A stretch of DNA of 64,000 nucleotides from Polytrichum commune (taxonomy: Eukaryota; Streptophyta; Polytrichopsida; Polytrichales; Polytrichaceae). The notes beneath the pieces are model-generated. The model did no database searches. It had not been told where the DNA came from and saw only the letters and a list, made by a program, of their open reading frames with translations. Below are positions 1 to 10,399 of this stretch, piece after piece. The stretch lies in NCBI GenBank assembly GCA_950295325.1, contig OX485803.1:41867554-41931553 (forward strand). The letters are read 5' to 3'. A program made the position numbers and the translations under genes. Numbering within the stretch: the first letter of the stretch is position 1; the number at the start of each line of letters is the position of its first letter.

Positions 1-255
1 CTCTTTGCTTCTGCAGCTTGGTGGTGGCCTACCTGATGACGAGCATCCAGATTCTTCTGGAGAGCTCTGATGTCAGCTTGAAAGCCAGATGAAGCCAAGA
101 CAGACTTCTCTGTTCTGCACCATCATCAGCACAAATTATCAGCATACTTGAAATCTTGAGCATATATTTTAGTATCACACAAAGCATTACTTTCAATACT
201 AGAATTGACTCAACCCAACACCGTACCATGGTAGCCCATGACACCACAACACTCC

Positions 256-279
256 AATAATAATAATAATAATAATAAT
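256..279. repeat. (AAT)n microsatellite
   Basis: About eight uninterrupted AAT units are read directly from the sequence. No gene association is visible. Confidence 0.9.
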
Positions 280-754
280 GGAACTCACATTTGATGGATT
301 TTAGAGTGTTCACGGGTCAGGATGCTGAAGCCAGTGGACATTCTTGTATCGGCAGCTACCACACAATAATCTGCTCCAGCTATGGCCACGCAGGTCCTGT
401 ATTTCATTTCATTACAGTCAATCAACACCATTAGAAGTGCATAATAAGGGTGACTTTACACTAGGGTCCAAGACCAAAGAATCTCTAAAGTCGATCACTC
501 CTATTGGTCGAGAGCAAAAATTTGGACCCAAGGACTTGACACTAAGGCACCGGGTCCAAGGTATGAAAAAATGAAGTGGCTCGATGTGGCATCACTTTCG
601 CCTCCCCACTCAAAAAAGTACTCCTCTTAGTTTGAGAAACCAATCTTCAAGCTTGGGTTCAAACTTGAGTCCAAATGTCCAAATGTAAGGTCCATTGAAG
701 GGGCATTTTAGACCATAAGTTTCTTGGGCCCGGACCCTTAATGCAAACCCACCC

Positions 755-1045
755 TTACAATTGACGATGAAGCGTACCCTAGTTTTCGATAGAAGAACGC
801 AGTTCCCTATGTCCAGGTATACATGCCGGTTGAAGAATCCATACACCCCAGAAGTAGTGCAGAATTACAATTGACGATGAAGCTAACCCTAGGATCGATA
901 GAAGATCGCAGTTTCCTATGTCCAGATATACATGCCACTTGAAGAAGCCATAAATTCCAGAAGAAGTGCAGGATTACAATTGACGATAAAGCTAACCCTA
1001 GGCTTGATGATCGAAGGACGAAGTCTCCTGTGTCGAGATATACAT
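755..1045. repeat. Three-unit tandem repeat of about 110 bp
   Basis: Units start near 755, 865 and 974, each opening with TTACAATTGACGATRAAGC and continuing through a diverged copy of the same 109-110 bp. The third unit runs into a (TACA)n/(TGCA)n tract at 1,040-1,078. No coding potential is evident. Confidence 0.85.
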
Positions 1046-1720
1046 ACATACATACATACATGAATGCATGCATGCATCAAATCATCGAGGCAACTTACCC
1101 TCCGTTGTTGTCATATGGACTCCACGAAGCGGCGGCATGTGCCGTGGGCGCAGCCTCAGACAAGCGGGGGGCGAACACCATGGCCATTGCTCCTCCTCGC
1201 TGTGCACAGAATTAGGTCAACCTAAATGTGCAGATTAGGTCCAAATTTGTGTTGGAGAGGATCAAAAAGACCAGAGCAACGAGACTGATACTAACAGACG
1301 CTTTATGGAGAATGAGGCAGGATAAAGAGACAAGGCCCGAAGAGGAGTGCGAGGCAAGGTCTTGCACAACAACTGAAGCAACTCCGAAGCTCGTCAGCGG
1401 CAAACGCAACACGACGAAGAAGTAGAAAGAAGCTTGAGTTAGAAAGAGAAAATCTGAAGAGAGAGAGAAGAGAGTCTAAGGGCCTGTTCACACTCACTGA
1501 TTCTGGTGGAAAGAAAAGAAAAATAAAAAATGACGCCCGTATATAAATACCGGCATGAATATGAGCCCGTTGGCCTTACATTGATCATGGTATTCCGTGA
1601 TGCAGTGTACAGTGTTATGCCTCCTTAAGGAAGTGGGCTATGGTGATGTACTAGTTATTCCAATTTGTTAAGGTGGGGGGACATGTGTTTGTTTGTTGTC
1701 TAATTTTCTCTTGTTTAGTA

Positions 1721-1843
1721 CTCCCTCCGTCCCAAAATTATTATCCTATTCCCCATTGTTTAATATCCCAAAATGTTTGTCCGACAAACATTTTGGGATA
1801 TTAAACTCCGGGGAGTAGGACAATAATTTTGGGACGGAGGGAG
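1721..1843. mobile_element. Stowaway MITE (Tc1/mariner type)
   Basis: A 123-bp element with inverted ends CTCCCTCCGTCCCAAAATTA and its complement, the textbook plant Stowaway terminus. It is flanked by the expected TA duplication (1,719-1,720 and 1,844-1,845). The interior is almost a complete palindrome, so the whole element can fold back. Removing it with one TA rejoins the LINE-A frame (…YLV|LNK…), so it landed in the coding end of LINE-A. Confidence 0.93.
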
Positions 1844-4427
1844 TACCAGGTATGTGAGGTATTTGATAGCGTTCTAGTATATGTCTTTCATAAGGTTTTT
1901 AATGCTGAATTTTGGGATTTTTAGTTTTGTGAGTTTGTCTATGGAGTGTTCGTGTATGGCTCCTCTTACTCCAGCCGTGATGGTAATAAGGGGGTTGCTT
2001 TTCCATTCATTATTTTGGATGGTGTTATTTAGTGGGTCGTATTTGGTGTGCTTATGTGTGAGGGTTTGTTCGGGAAATCTATCATGGCAGTATGTGAATT
2101 CGATGAATTGAACTGTGTGGTTGGGGGATGGTGATATGGGTAGTTGTGTTTGGTTTGGGGCTCCAATCATGCATAGGATGTTTGGTCTTAGTTTGGCTTG
2201 GCATTGGCATGGTTTTTGGTGGCATGTGCATTGAAGGAGCCATTCTCGTACTATATGTTCTTGTGGTTGGTTGTTAAGATGGCATGCATTGGTCAGGGTG
2301 AAGAACCGAGTGTTTTATTGGCTTGTAGTGTTTGAGTGATGACGTGTACTGCTTTGTTATGCCTTGCAATTCTGAGTTCTTTTAGGTATGGGTGCTCACA
2401 TGTAGATAGGAGGTGGGGCCATGTGTCGTTTTTATGGCATAGTGTATAGTTAGGATTTTGGTGTGTGATGTTTTTCTTGTGGTTGCCCATGTATTGGGCA
2501 TATCTAAATTTTAATGTTTTGGGTGATTTGGGTATCTGGCACCTTCTCATTGTGCCAAAAGTTGTTGGAGAGAGCTTCTAGTTTATTTGGGTATTTGATA
2601 GCCATTTGTCTACGTATGGAAATTGGTTTTTGGTTGATTTTGTTTCACGGTTTCCATGTTCTTTTGTTATGAATGTGTGTAGATTACAGATGGCTTCATC
2701 ATGTGTGGCTATTGGGCAATTGGCTAGCGAGTAGGGGGTAGGGTGGGCTATGTGTATGTGTGGGGTATTGGTTGGTTTTTCTTTGGTTATCCACTCAGTC
2801 GCTAGTGTGTCGGCTATTTCATTTCTAGTGATACCTGAATGTGCTCTTACTTTGTGTATGTGGACTTTGTGTGGGGTCTAGTATATCTATTGTATTATGG
2901 ATGCTATAAGTAGTTTGTATGGGTGGTGATGTTGGATGTTGGATGTTGGATATGATTTTTTATTAAGAATATGCTATTATGCTATTAAGGTTGTCTGTAA
3001 ATATGTGTGTGTGTCTATTTGGGTAATTTGTATATTTTTGATAGTGATGAGTATTGCGTTCAGCTAAACTCTAAGTATATTTTGGTATCCAGGTAGTCTT
3101 TTTGATATCTGGGTGTTGTTGTTGGGGCTATATACACCTAATCCTACGTTGTTTCCCTCTATTAGACCTTCGGGGTTTATGGATGGTGGGATGAACGATC
3201 CATATGTGTATATGCATTGTTGTGGATGAAACTTAAGTGGGTGGATGTGTTTGTATATGTCTGGTAAAGGTATTGTAGTGATGTTTTTAGTGTGTGGGAT
3301 GCTTATTTTGGGGGCAATTTTCCATGCAGTGGAGAATTTAACATTGTAATGTACGGGGTGGGTTTGATGGGGTGGGTGTCTATGTGTGTGTTTGTTGTTT
3401 GTTTTAGGACTTGTTGTAGTTCGTTTGGGGTTTGGACGTTCGTGGTTAGGCTTGCTTGGTTATGTGTGGAGATGATTGATGTAATTGATGGTTCAGTGTA
3501 TTGGTAGTATTTTGCCCATTATGGTGTGGGGTCGTATTGTATAGTATGTGGTGGTATTGTTGCCATGACGTGTATGTCGGCATTTGTGGCGAGTGGGAGT
3601 TGTTGTCCAATCCTTATGGTTGGCTATGAGGATGGTGATCATTCATGCATCCTCTTTGGCGGCCATTCTAAGTTAGCCCGATGGATGGCTTCTAAAGTCG
3701 TGTTGTGGTCCATGGGGAATGCTAAGCCTATTCTTGTCCCTCTAGAGGATTTCACGTGCCCCATCGAGCCAAATATTATGTCTCAATTGTGTGGTGAATT
3801 ATATTGTGTGAGTTGGGTGGGGCAAGTGATGGGGGATGAGTAGTATGAGTGTATGATTCTTAAGGAATTTATTAATAATTTGGTGATTTTGGGGTGTAGT
3901 GTTTGGTGTAAGTTGTTTGGTTGGATCTTTTTTGGTTTTTTCTTGGGGAGTATGGTTATATATCTTTATATAGGCCATAGAATTTCGGTTTCGAAGTCTT
4001 GTGGTGGTAGTTGTAGAAAGCTAGTTAAGTGGTGGAGGTTGTTATGAGAAAATTTGTTCCATAACCAGTGTAGTCTTTCGGTAGTGAGGGTAGCTATGTA
4101 GTTCCCAGTTTGGTCATATACGTTGGATTCTAAGGATTGTGTTTGTATGGTTGGTTTGTTGGTTAGGATGTCTTTATCTAGGTTGCACTCTCAAATGGCT
4201 ATCTTGAGGTTAGTGATTTTTAGGGGTGGGTGTATGAATTTTTTGTCCTTTGTTTGGGTGTAGTTAAGGTAGCTAGCGTTTGTTTTAGTGGCGTTTGTTT
4301 TAGTGGCGTTTTGTTTTATTGTTGCGCTATGGTATTGTGTTATGAGTAGTAGGTTGTGGTCTAGTAGGATGTTGTCCGGATGTAGAAGGTCTTCTTCTAT
4401 GCGCCATTGTTGTGTGATACCATGCAT

Positions 4428-4443
4428 AGTATGCCATTGACAT
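4428..4443. repeat. Target-site duplication of LINE-B, left copy
   Basis: AGTATGCCATTGACAT is repeated exactly at 23,209-23,224. Sixteen bases is typical for target-primed LINE insertion. Both copies lie in LINE-A coding sequence. Confidence 0.9.
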
Positions 4444-4564
4444 GAGTGGTATCATAGTAACCTCCCAAAAAAAAAAGGCGGTGTTCTTGGAGCGGCCGCA
4501 TGAAGCGGGTGAGCGCCGCTTCTTTAAGAAGTATGCAAGAATGTCAAAATTATAGTCAAGATTG

Positions 4565-6802
4565 ATGTATCATGAATCGAAGTTACTACGGCGAGGTTCG
4601 CCTTCTCACTGCGGTTCTAGCGAATATCAACACCGGCGACCTGGAGCTTCAACGAGCGAGCGCTTGGCTGAAGAAGTTCAAGAAGTCGGAGGTCGGGGAA
4701 CTTCCATAGTTGAGACGCTTAGATCAGTAATGGGTGGGCATGCGAATGGCCAATGGCGGCCAATCGGGACAACAACAACAACACCTCTAGAACAACATAG
4801 CAGACCACTCGCTCCGGTAGGAGAGTCATCCCCTCCGAAACCAGTAGCAAGGTCGACGGACTCATTCGAGATACTCCCTTCTCACTCTCTCAAAGTACTT
4901 CACCCACCCCTAGCAAAGGAGTCAGCAACACCACCCGGACCAACGTCAGAGTCGAACTCGATGCCTGAGGAGCCGCGCAAACTGATCGCCAATATACCGG
5001 AAGCAGTGCTCGCGTCGTTGAGATCAACCTGTGCAGCGAAAGCCGAGGTATCACTTCTTGGACGTATACACGGTAAGCATCCCGGGCTCAAAGCTTTGAT
5101 AGCTTGGGCACGGGATACCCTTCACCCATCCTTAACACTTTTATCATTGAAAACTAACAATCTTTTTGAGGTGACTTTTGCTCACCCAGAAGGACGGATC
5201 CACGCACTGACCCAAACGGATCTTGTATGCGACACTGCGGCTATCTTTTTCTCCAGCTGGAGACCTCACCTTGACTCTAAGGCTGCAGAAGAAAGCTTGG
5301 ATCACCCAGTGTGGGTCCAAATCGTTGATCTGTGTCAAGTGCTTCGAGAGGAGTCGTTTCTTCATCTTATTGGCGAACAACTTGGACAAGTCATCTCGAT
5401 TGACAGCTCAGAGGCTTACCGAGCTAAGCTTTTTGGGCCAAGAATCAGGCTCCTGGTTCGCGATCTTCACCAGCTACCCCAAACAGTGGTCATTCCGCGC
5501 CTTGATGGAGACGGCACTGTGGAATATAAACTCGAGTTCAGCGGGTTGCCAAAACAATGCGGGCGCTGTCGCGCCCATGACCACCTGGTCAGAAACTGTC
5601 CAAGACGATCGCCCCCGGTGAGCAAGAAAGAAGGAGTCCGAAACAGGGGAGCAGATACTCGGAGGGAGTCACCTCAAGAGACAGAGCCAGTGGGGACTTC
5701 TTCAGGCAGCAACGACAGCCATCCAATACAACCAGAAAGATCCCTGGAACAGCCCCCTCAGCAGGACCGCCCTCCTCCTACTCATGGGCTTCCAGGTATT
5801 CAAGATCAATCCCCGCTGCAGTCTGAGCCCAGACACAATTCAACAGAGCGTGAGGAAACAGAAGTAGGAGGTCTCCCGCAACCCACTCCACACCTGGGAT
5901 CACCCTGTTCCCCCCCACCAAAAAAAACGTTGGTTAGACACGAAGAACCCAACATTTCGACGCTTCAACCGGACGATATCAACTTCCCAAGACTGCAAAC
6001 ACCAGTTGCAGGAAACAGAGGATTGTCTCCAACACCAGACCACTCTAACAAGCATCAATTTGTATGGAAGTCGTCCAACATTACAACCCCAGCCACAAAG
6101 TCACAGGCAACTGAAGGCAGTCGTGACAAGGAGAAACTCCCAGACTCAGCACCACTCACGCGGCAAGGGTACCGCAGTGGACGCCTCGCGGAAGACTTCT
6201 GGTCTATGATAGGTATGCCTAACATACCTGCATCCAATCCCAAGATGCTCCGGGTAATCCCGTTTCTTACCAAGAATCGGAATATTGAACAAACAGAATA
6301 TCTTGTTGATAGAAGAGGGCAGTCATTTGGGGCGATTGCATATGTACACATCGCGGAATTGCTTGTTGGCATACCGTGGACACAAAGTCGCGCCAGACAG
6401 CACATCGTCAACGAGGTGTCACAGACACTCCACAGGATTCTTATTTTCAACAATAATCTCTCGAATCCCTTCCAAAGGTGGATACAAGGCCGTTGGTATG
6501 CGCACTGGGGGCAAGGAGCGGAAGGGGAACAAATATGCATGCTATTTGTTAGCATAGATGTACCAGAACATAAGGTTAAGCCCAGAAAAGGCTTTCAACT
6601 GGGATGGCGCAAAGAGCCTGTGGAGATCTCATCAATTCTGGCCTTCCAGGGGACAGAGGATATTCAAATGATCGATACTGATCACCTCATCTGGCTAAAG
6701 ATGGCTGGCAAGTTACCCAACAAAACTACAGATCAGCCCCCGCCGGAGTCACACAACCGCTTCGCATCTTTGCTAGATGACGAGGTCACTTCGGAACAGT
6801 AA
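4565..6802 (+). CDS. LINE-B ORF1, RNA-binding gag-like protein with CCHC knuckle
   Basis: A 745-residue open frame; the codon before its ATG is TTG. The middle (about residues 150-350) resembles the DUF4283-type domain of plant L1 ORF1 proteins and ends in a zinc knuckle, CGRCRAHDHLVRNC (C-x2-C-x4-H-x4-C). The following 200 residues are rich in proline, serine and glutamine and probably disordered. A third ordered block lies near the C-terminus. In this family ORF1 binds the element's RNA to form the retrotransposition particle. It overlaps ORF2 by 26 bases, consistent with reinitiation. The frame has no stops, so the insertion is fairly recent. The exact start is uncertain. Confidence 0.8.
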   Translation: MYHESKLLRRGSPSHCGSSEYQHRRPGASTSERLAEEVQEVGGRGTSIVETLRSVMGGHANGQWRPIGTTTTTPLEQHSRPLAPVGESSPPKPVARSTDSFEILPSHSLKVLHPPLAKESATPPGPTSESNSMPEEPRKLIANIPEAVLASLRSTCAAKAEVSLLGRIHGKHPGLKALIAWARDTLHPSLTLLSLKTNNLFEVTFAHPEGRIHALTQTDLVCDTAAIFFSSWRPHLDSKAAEESLDHPVWVQIVDLCQVLREESFLHLIGEQLGQVISIDSSEAYRAKLFGPRIRLLVRDLHQLPQTVVIPRLDGDGTVEYKLEFSGLPKQCGRCRAHDHLVRNCPRRSPPVSKKEGVRNRGADTRRESPQETEPVGTSSGSNDSHPIQPERSLEQPPQQDRPPPTHGLPGIQDQSPLQSEPRHNSTEREETEVGGLPQPTPHLGSPCSPPPKKTLVRHEEPNISTLQPDDINFPRLQTPVAGNRGLSPTPDHSNKHQFVWKSSNITTPATKSQATEGSRDKEKLPDSAPLTRQGYRSGRLAEDFWSMIGMPNIPASNPKMLRVIPFLTKNRNIEQTEYLVDRRGQSFGAIAYVHIAELLVGIPWTQSRARQHIVNEVSQTLHRILIFNNNLSNPFQRWIQGRWYAHWGQGAEGEQICMLFVSIDVPEHKVKPRKGFQLGWRKEPVEISSILAFQGTEDIQMIDTDHLIWLKMAGKLPNKTTDQPPPESHNRFASLLDDEVTSEQ

Positions 6803-9149
6803 CCTACTTCCCCTAAGACCTGCAATGAAAGGAGAACGATTAACAATTGCAACACAAAACGCTAGAGGCTTGGGACAAGGACTAGCGGGACGCAGGAAGC
6901 GCAAAGAACTGAAGAACATCTTCATAAACACAACACCATCTACGGATATCCTTCTTTTACAGGAAATCAAATTACCAGAGGAAGCATGCCTCAGACAAGC
7001 AAGATACATTGAGTTCAGAGGAGGTACCAGCTTGTGGAACGAAGGTTCCTTCTCGGCTCAATCTGGAAGGCTCAAGGGAGGCACAGGAATCGTCCTTTCC
7101 GAAAGGATAGCCTCCTTAGTAACAGCCCACGGTATACTCTACCCAGGCAGAGCGCAATTCATAACCATTAGGCTTAGTCCAGGGTTACATATTGGGATCA
7201 TTAACGTCTACAGCTTTAGCCATACTGGGCCAAGGGCTATGTTGTGGAAGCATTTAGCTACCACCTCACTACCGGATGTTCAGTGGATAATTGCTGGAGA
7301 TTTCAATAACATTGAACATCCAAGAGACAAACAGGGTGGTTCAACAAAAACAAACATAAATACAAAGGAGCTGGAAGCGTGGACACAGCTCCTTACCAGG
7401 TTAGGAGTGCAAGACGCATTCAATTTGGGTGCTTTCTACAGAAAATCAAACAAGGCCTTTACCTGGACTAACTCGCATAACGACGAGACAATGATCCAAT
7501 CCCGCATCGATCGAATTTATGTACCTGGCTGCATAGAACGAATCGGAGGTACTACGGAGATTCTTCCTACTATCTCGGATCTCTCAGACCATGCTGGATA
7601 CATAGTCCATTTCAACGCTGAAGGGAAGCAGAAACCACGACCACACTCCTTCAATAAAGGACATCTCAAGAACCCTGAACATAAAGCAGCGTTACTGGAG
7701 ACATGGAAGAAAATAATGTGTGATGAGACCTTCTGTACTTGGAATCAGAAAATGGTTGCTGCTAACCAAGCCATTCGGACCAAATCCTTGGAACTCACGA
7801 AAACACAAAAACACATTTGGAAAGAGACTTACCAGGCTCAGTTCGAAGACATCATAGCTGCCGAGGATGAACTACAGCGCAATTGGGGCTCCAGAGATGC
7901 GCGAAACAAATTGCGTGATGCCCAAGCGGCATTACACGAGGTCCGACAGCATAAATTCCAGTTTCAAGAGAGTGCCATTCTCTCGAAATGGGCCCGAGTT
8001 GGTCATCGTTGCACCAAGGAGTTTTCTGAGCACCATACGGGCATCCGCCGCCCTGTCACCATTAATCAGATGCAAGCAGGAGATAGGTTGCTCACCTCAC
8101 AAGTAGAGCTGGAAGAGCATATACTAAGTTATTATGAGCAGCTTTACACACAAGACAACGAGGTGGAATTCAACCAGGAGGCCAGGGCAGATTGTTTTCA
8201 ATTCATCAAGCAAATTGTGACGGAGGAGCACAATGAGGAGCTCCTACGGCCCCTCGCACTCAAAGAAGTCACGGAGGCAATGAAACAGTTACCCGCTGGG
8301 AAAGCACCAGGTGTAGATTCCATACCTTCGGAATTTTACCAGGAACTGTGGGAGGATATAGAGTCTGATGTCTTTAACTTTGTCTCGGAGTCCATTAATC
8401 GGTGTTTCCTGGAGGAAGAGCTAAACATTAGTAAAATAGCCTTGCTACCTAAATCCGAGGACCGCCTCCGCATCCAGAATTATAGACCTATATCCCTACT
8501 CAATACCCTCTACAAAATTGTCGCTAAAGTCTATGCAAATAGGATGAAACCTCTATTACATAACTGGATCCTCCCATCTCAAACGGGATTTGTACCCAAC
8601 CGCTGCATACTAGATAACATATTTCTAGCTTTTGAGACTATAGCATGGACAAGAGAAAGTGGACAAGACCTTAGTATGCTTCTACTTGACTTTGAGAAAG
8701 CATATGATAGGGTGAATTGGACCTTCTTGAAGGAAGTGATGATGAAAATGGGGTTTCATGCCAAGTGGATCACCCAAGTTATGTCCCTTAATGAAAACGC
8801 GGAAACATCGATCATTGTCAATGGAGAAGTCTCGAAAACCTTTCGCCTCCAACGATCGGTCAAGCAAGGATGCCCCCTAGCACTGTATCTCTTCCTCCTC
8901 ACCGTGGACGTCCTTGGGCAAATGTTGCAGCATCCGGGGTGTGGGGTCCAAGGTCTAGCTGAACCCCTTGTGCCCCTCACTAAGGCAGATGGCCTCGCCT
9001 ATTTCCGCAAGCACGGCTACCCCTCCCGTGACTCTCCTGGTTTGCTCTGGGGCATGTATTACTGGGCGGCTGACCTGGGTAACGCGAAGTTCAACTTCGA
9101 TTTCGACTTTGACAAGGATGACTTGAGCATCTTCGACGCTTATGACTGA
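6777..9149 (+). CDS. LINE-B ORF2, endonuclease plus truncated reverse transcriptase
   Basis: A 790-residue open frame. Residues of about 20-280 form an endonuclease/exonuclease/phosphatase domain, with ATQNARGL near the start, LLLQEIK carrying the catalytic Glu, WIIAGDFNN, SRIDRIYV and the SDHAGY end motif. After a coiled-coil-like linker, a reverse transcriptase begins near residue 490 (PAGKAPGVDSIP, NYRPISLLNTLYK, LPSQTGFVPNR, LLLDFEKAYDRV, KQGCPLA). It stops making sense just after the motif B region: no YADD box, thumb, RNase H or terminal zinc knuckle follows. The last 65 residues (from about AEPLVPLTKADG, with an acidic FDFDFDKDD stretch) are unrelated to LINEs. The polymerase would be inactive. 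Confidence 0.85.
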   Translation: MTRSLRNSNLLPLRPAMKGERLTIATQNARGLGQGLAGRRKRKELKNIFINTTPSTDILLLQEIKLPEEACLRQARYIEFRGGTSLWNEGSFSAQSGRLKGGTGIVLSERIASLVTAHGILYPGRAQFITIRLSPGLHIGIINVYSFSHTGPRAMLWKHLATTSLPDVQWIIAGDFNNIEHPRDKQGGSTKTNINTKELEAWTQLLTRLGVQDAFNLGAFYRKSNKAFTWTNSHNDETMIQSRIDRIYVPGCIERIGGTTEILPTISDLSDHAGYIVHFNAEGKQKPRPHSFNKGHLKNPEHKAALLETWKKIMCDETFCTWNQKMVAANQAIRTKSLELTKTQKHIWKETYQAQFEDIIAAEDELQRNWGSRDARNKLRDAQAALHEVRQHKFQFQESAILSKWARVGHRCTKEFSEHHTGIRRPVTINQMQAGDRLLTSQVELEEHILSYYEQLYTQDNEVEFNQEARADCFQFIKQIVTEEHNEELLRPLALKEVTEAMKQLPAGKAPGVDSIPSEFYQELWEDIESDVFNFVSESINRCFLEEELNISKIALLPKSEDRLRIQNYRPISLLNTLYKIVAKVYANRMKPLLHNWILPSQTGFVPNRCILDNIFLAFETIAWTRESGQDLSMLLLDFEKAYDRVNWTFLKEVMMKMGFHAKWITQVMSLNENAETSIIVNGEVSKTFRLQRSVKQGCPLALYLFLLTVDVLGQMLQHPGCGVQGLAEPLVPLTKADGLAYFRKHGYPSRDSPGLLWGMYYWAADLGNAKFNFDFDFDKDDLSIFDAYD

Positions 9150-9490
9150 TTGCGACGAGGTGTGGAGTTGTCATCGCCTTCTGGTCACGGACTGGGTCCC
9201 CGGAGCTCCTTTCTTCATCGGTGCGAGGTGCCCTCCGTGGTGTTCTCGCGGCACGCGGGGGCGCGTGGTTGGCCCTCTTCCTCCTGTGCGGTTTGTGGCT
9301 TTTGGGCTTCTCCCCTTGCGTTTGCTGTGTGTTTCGGACGCCATCCTGTTCGTGACGTTCGCCCTCAACTCAATGTGGTGTTCGCTTGGTTTTTCTCTTC
9401 TGGGTACTGACATGGGCCTTTGGGCTTCTCTCGGCATCCTCTGGGCGCTCTGGCTGGGGTCCCCCCCGTGGCCTTTGGTCGTGGTAGTTA
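8955..9490 (+). other. GC-rich non-LINE 3' segment of LINE-B
   Basis: From about 8,955 the sequence changes to GC-rich DNA that adds 65 unrelated codons to ORF2 (stop at 9,147-9,149). It runs on without recognisable coding sequence to the MULE insertion and then through 23,061-23,208 to the LINE-B target duplication. It could be a cellular transcript joined by template switching, or the product of an internal deletion in LINE-B. I do not recognise it. Confidence 0.5.
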
Positions 9491-9499
9491 GGCGTGACA

Positions 9500-9600
9500 T
9501 GAGGGAAGCTATCTTATGAGCGATGAGCGGTGAGCGGTGAGCGGTAACACATGAGCAATGAGCAGTAACATATGAGCAATGATTCCAAATTTAGTAAAGA
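9500..9600. repeat. Left terminus of the MULE with subterminal repeats
   Basis: The terminus GCTATCTTATGAGCG is followed by GATGAGCGGTGAGCGGTGAG-type repeats and by GAGCAATGAGCAGTAACA variants. This side has only about 80 bp of such repeats, against about 230 bp on the right side. Confidence 0.85.
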
Positions 9601-9714
9601 CACACGGGTTTAGGGTACACAACCAAAATTTTGACAAATTAATTGCATATTTTCAATTGTAAATTGCCAATATTTTAAATGAAGCACAAGTGAAAGGGCC
9701 CTATTTCCATAGAT

Positions 9715-9940
9715 CATTTAAAACACTTTCAATTCATTGCTGATTTTTATTATAATAATCCAAACCAATACATGTCATTTATTGACATCCTTATACATGT
9801 AGTTACAACCAACACTTGCACAACTACTCACATTCCACAACACCATCAAGCTCAAGTAGGTGCATAACCTCATTATACGTACATGTAGGTGCCATAATTG
9901 TGAGCCACTCAAACTGCTCAAGGGTTGAATTAAGGCCCAT
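9715..9940 (-). repeat. Second copy of the transposase 3' end
   Basis: About 220 bp matches 10,300-10,480 with scattered differences. It covers the last codons of the transposase gene (APTYTYNEVMRLLEL in both copies, each ending in VECE and a stop) and the DNA downstream. It is a direct duplication about 590 bp apart and codes for nothing complete. Between the copies lies a tRNA-like insertion. Confidence 0.75.
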
Positions 9941-9984
9941 AATCTACAAATGAAAGGAAATTAGATATTAGAAATAGTCAATAT

Positions 9985-10215
9985 GTAGGTAATTACTAGG
10001 TTTTGAGACATCCGCCTGTGGATGCGAGTTGTGTAAGAGACTGGTATTAGGTCTGTATCAACCCGGGTTCGAATCCGGTTGGTTACATTGACTGGTGCTA
10101 TCCCAAATTGAGCTAGTGATAAAGCAGGAATAATTTATAGGTAGATACCAAGAAAACGTTACTACGCGGATGTGCGTAGAATCTTTTCAATTATTTTTTA
10201 TTTTTAGAAACTTGT
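9985..10215 (+). mobile_element. Possible tRNA-derived SINE remnant
   Basis: CCGGGTTCGAATCCGG near 10,060-10,077 is a strong RNA polymerase III B-box/T-arm-like sequence, with a poor A-box-like stretch about 45 bp upstream and a T-rich tail near 10,188-10,210. The insertion separates the two copies of the transposase 3' end. No clear target duplication was found, so it is tentative. Confidence 0.3.
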
Positions 10216-10399
10216 TATTATTTATCCATGTCAATCAATCAAACCGCTCACGGTTGGGTCGTAGTCTAAATAGAAATGAAGTTACTGAATCATTTGAAAT
10301 ACTTCCAGCCCATTGCTGATTTTTATTATAAAAATCCAAACAAAAACATGTCATATTTTGACATTCAAATATATGGTACTTAATAGACCATTTGCAATA

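Larger units (their letters stand above)
1..1534. other. Left flank without a recognised gene
   Basis: No open frame here resembles a known protein, and the short frames lie in repeats or low-complexity sequence. It contains an (AAT)n microsatellite, a three-unit tandem repeat and a (TACA)n stretch, each listed separately. The part from about 1,090 to 1,500 is more GC-rich and ends in a purine-rich tract, so it could be promoter or leader DNA of a gene whose body was displaced by the transposon cluster; that is a guess. Confidence 0.4.
1535..4443 (-). mobile_element. LINE-A, 3' segment (host element of the nest)
   Basis: This is the 3' third of a minus-strand non-LTR retrotransposon. Its 5' neighbour piece lies at 23,209-25,535; the two were separated when LINE-B inserted and duplicated AGTATGCCATTGACAT (4,428-4,443 and 23,209-23,224). 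Removing the insert and one copy rejoins the reading frame without a shift (…AYLCQWHT|MHGITQQW…). A Stowaway MITE interrupts the last codons. The outer 3' end is uncertain; a T-rich tract on the minus strand near 1,520-1,540 is the likely tail. The element is old, with several frameshifts and stops. Confidence 0.8.
1668..4443 (-). pseudogene. LINE-A polyprotein C-terminal part (decayed)
   Basis: Minus-strand frames give, in order, a linker after the reverse transcriptase (4,443-4,191), a stretch with frameshifts, a cysteine/histidine cluster (LCHKNDTWPHLLSTCEH, near 2,400) typical of LINE C-termini, and a conserved tail with C-x-C residues and a charged end (2,240-1,874). A TAG at about 1,871 stands where a glutamine codon would fit. 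Beyond it the frame continues across the Stowaway insertion and ends at TAA 1,668-1,670 after a PPP motif. This is clearly non-functional. It would be the RNase H and C-terminal zinc region of a LINE; RNase H residues were not individually placed. Confidence 0.7.
4444..9499 (+). mobile_element. LINE-B, L1-like retrotransposon (left part)
   Basis: A plus-strand plant L1-type element, apparently full-length at its 5' end, with two overlapping open frames: ORF1 with a zinc knuckle, and ORF2 with endonuclease and the front of the reverse transcriptase. It is bounded by the 16-bp duplication. Its 3' part continues after the MULE insertion at 23,052-23,208. The reverse transcriptase is cut off before the YADD motif, and the last 700 bp are GC-rich sequence unlike a LINE, with no poly(A) before the right duplication. 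The copy is therefore 3'-chimeric and could not move by itself. Confidence 0.85.

Noticed and set aside
9142-9519. Overlapping open frames on both strands in the GC-rich end of LINE-B
   Set aside because: Three frames overlap on opposite strands with compositional, not protein-like, sequence (runs of Trp, Leu, Arg, Pro), as expected from GC-rich DNA.
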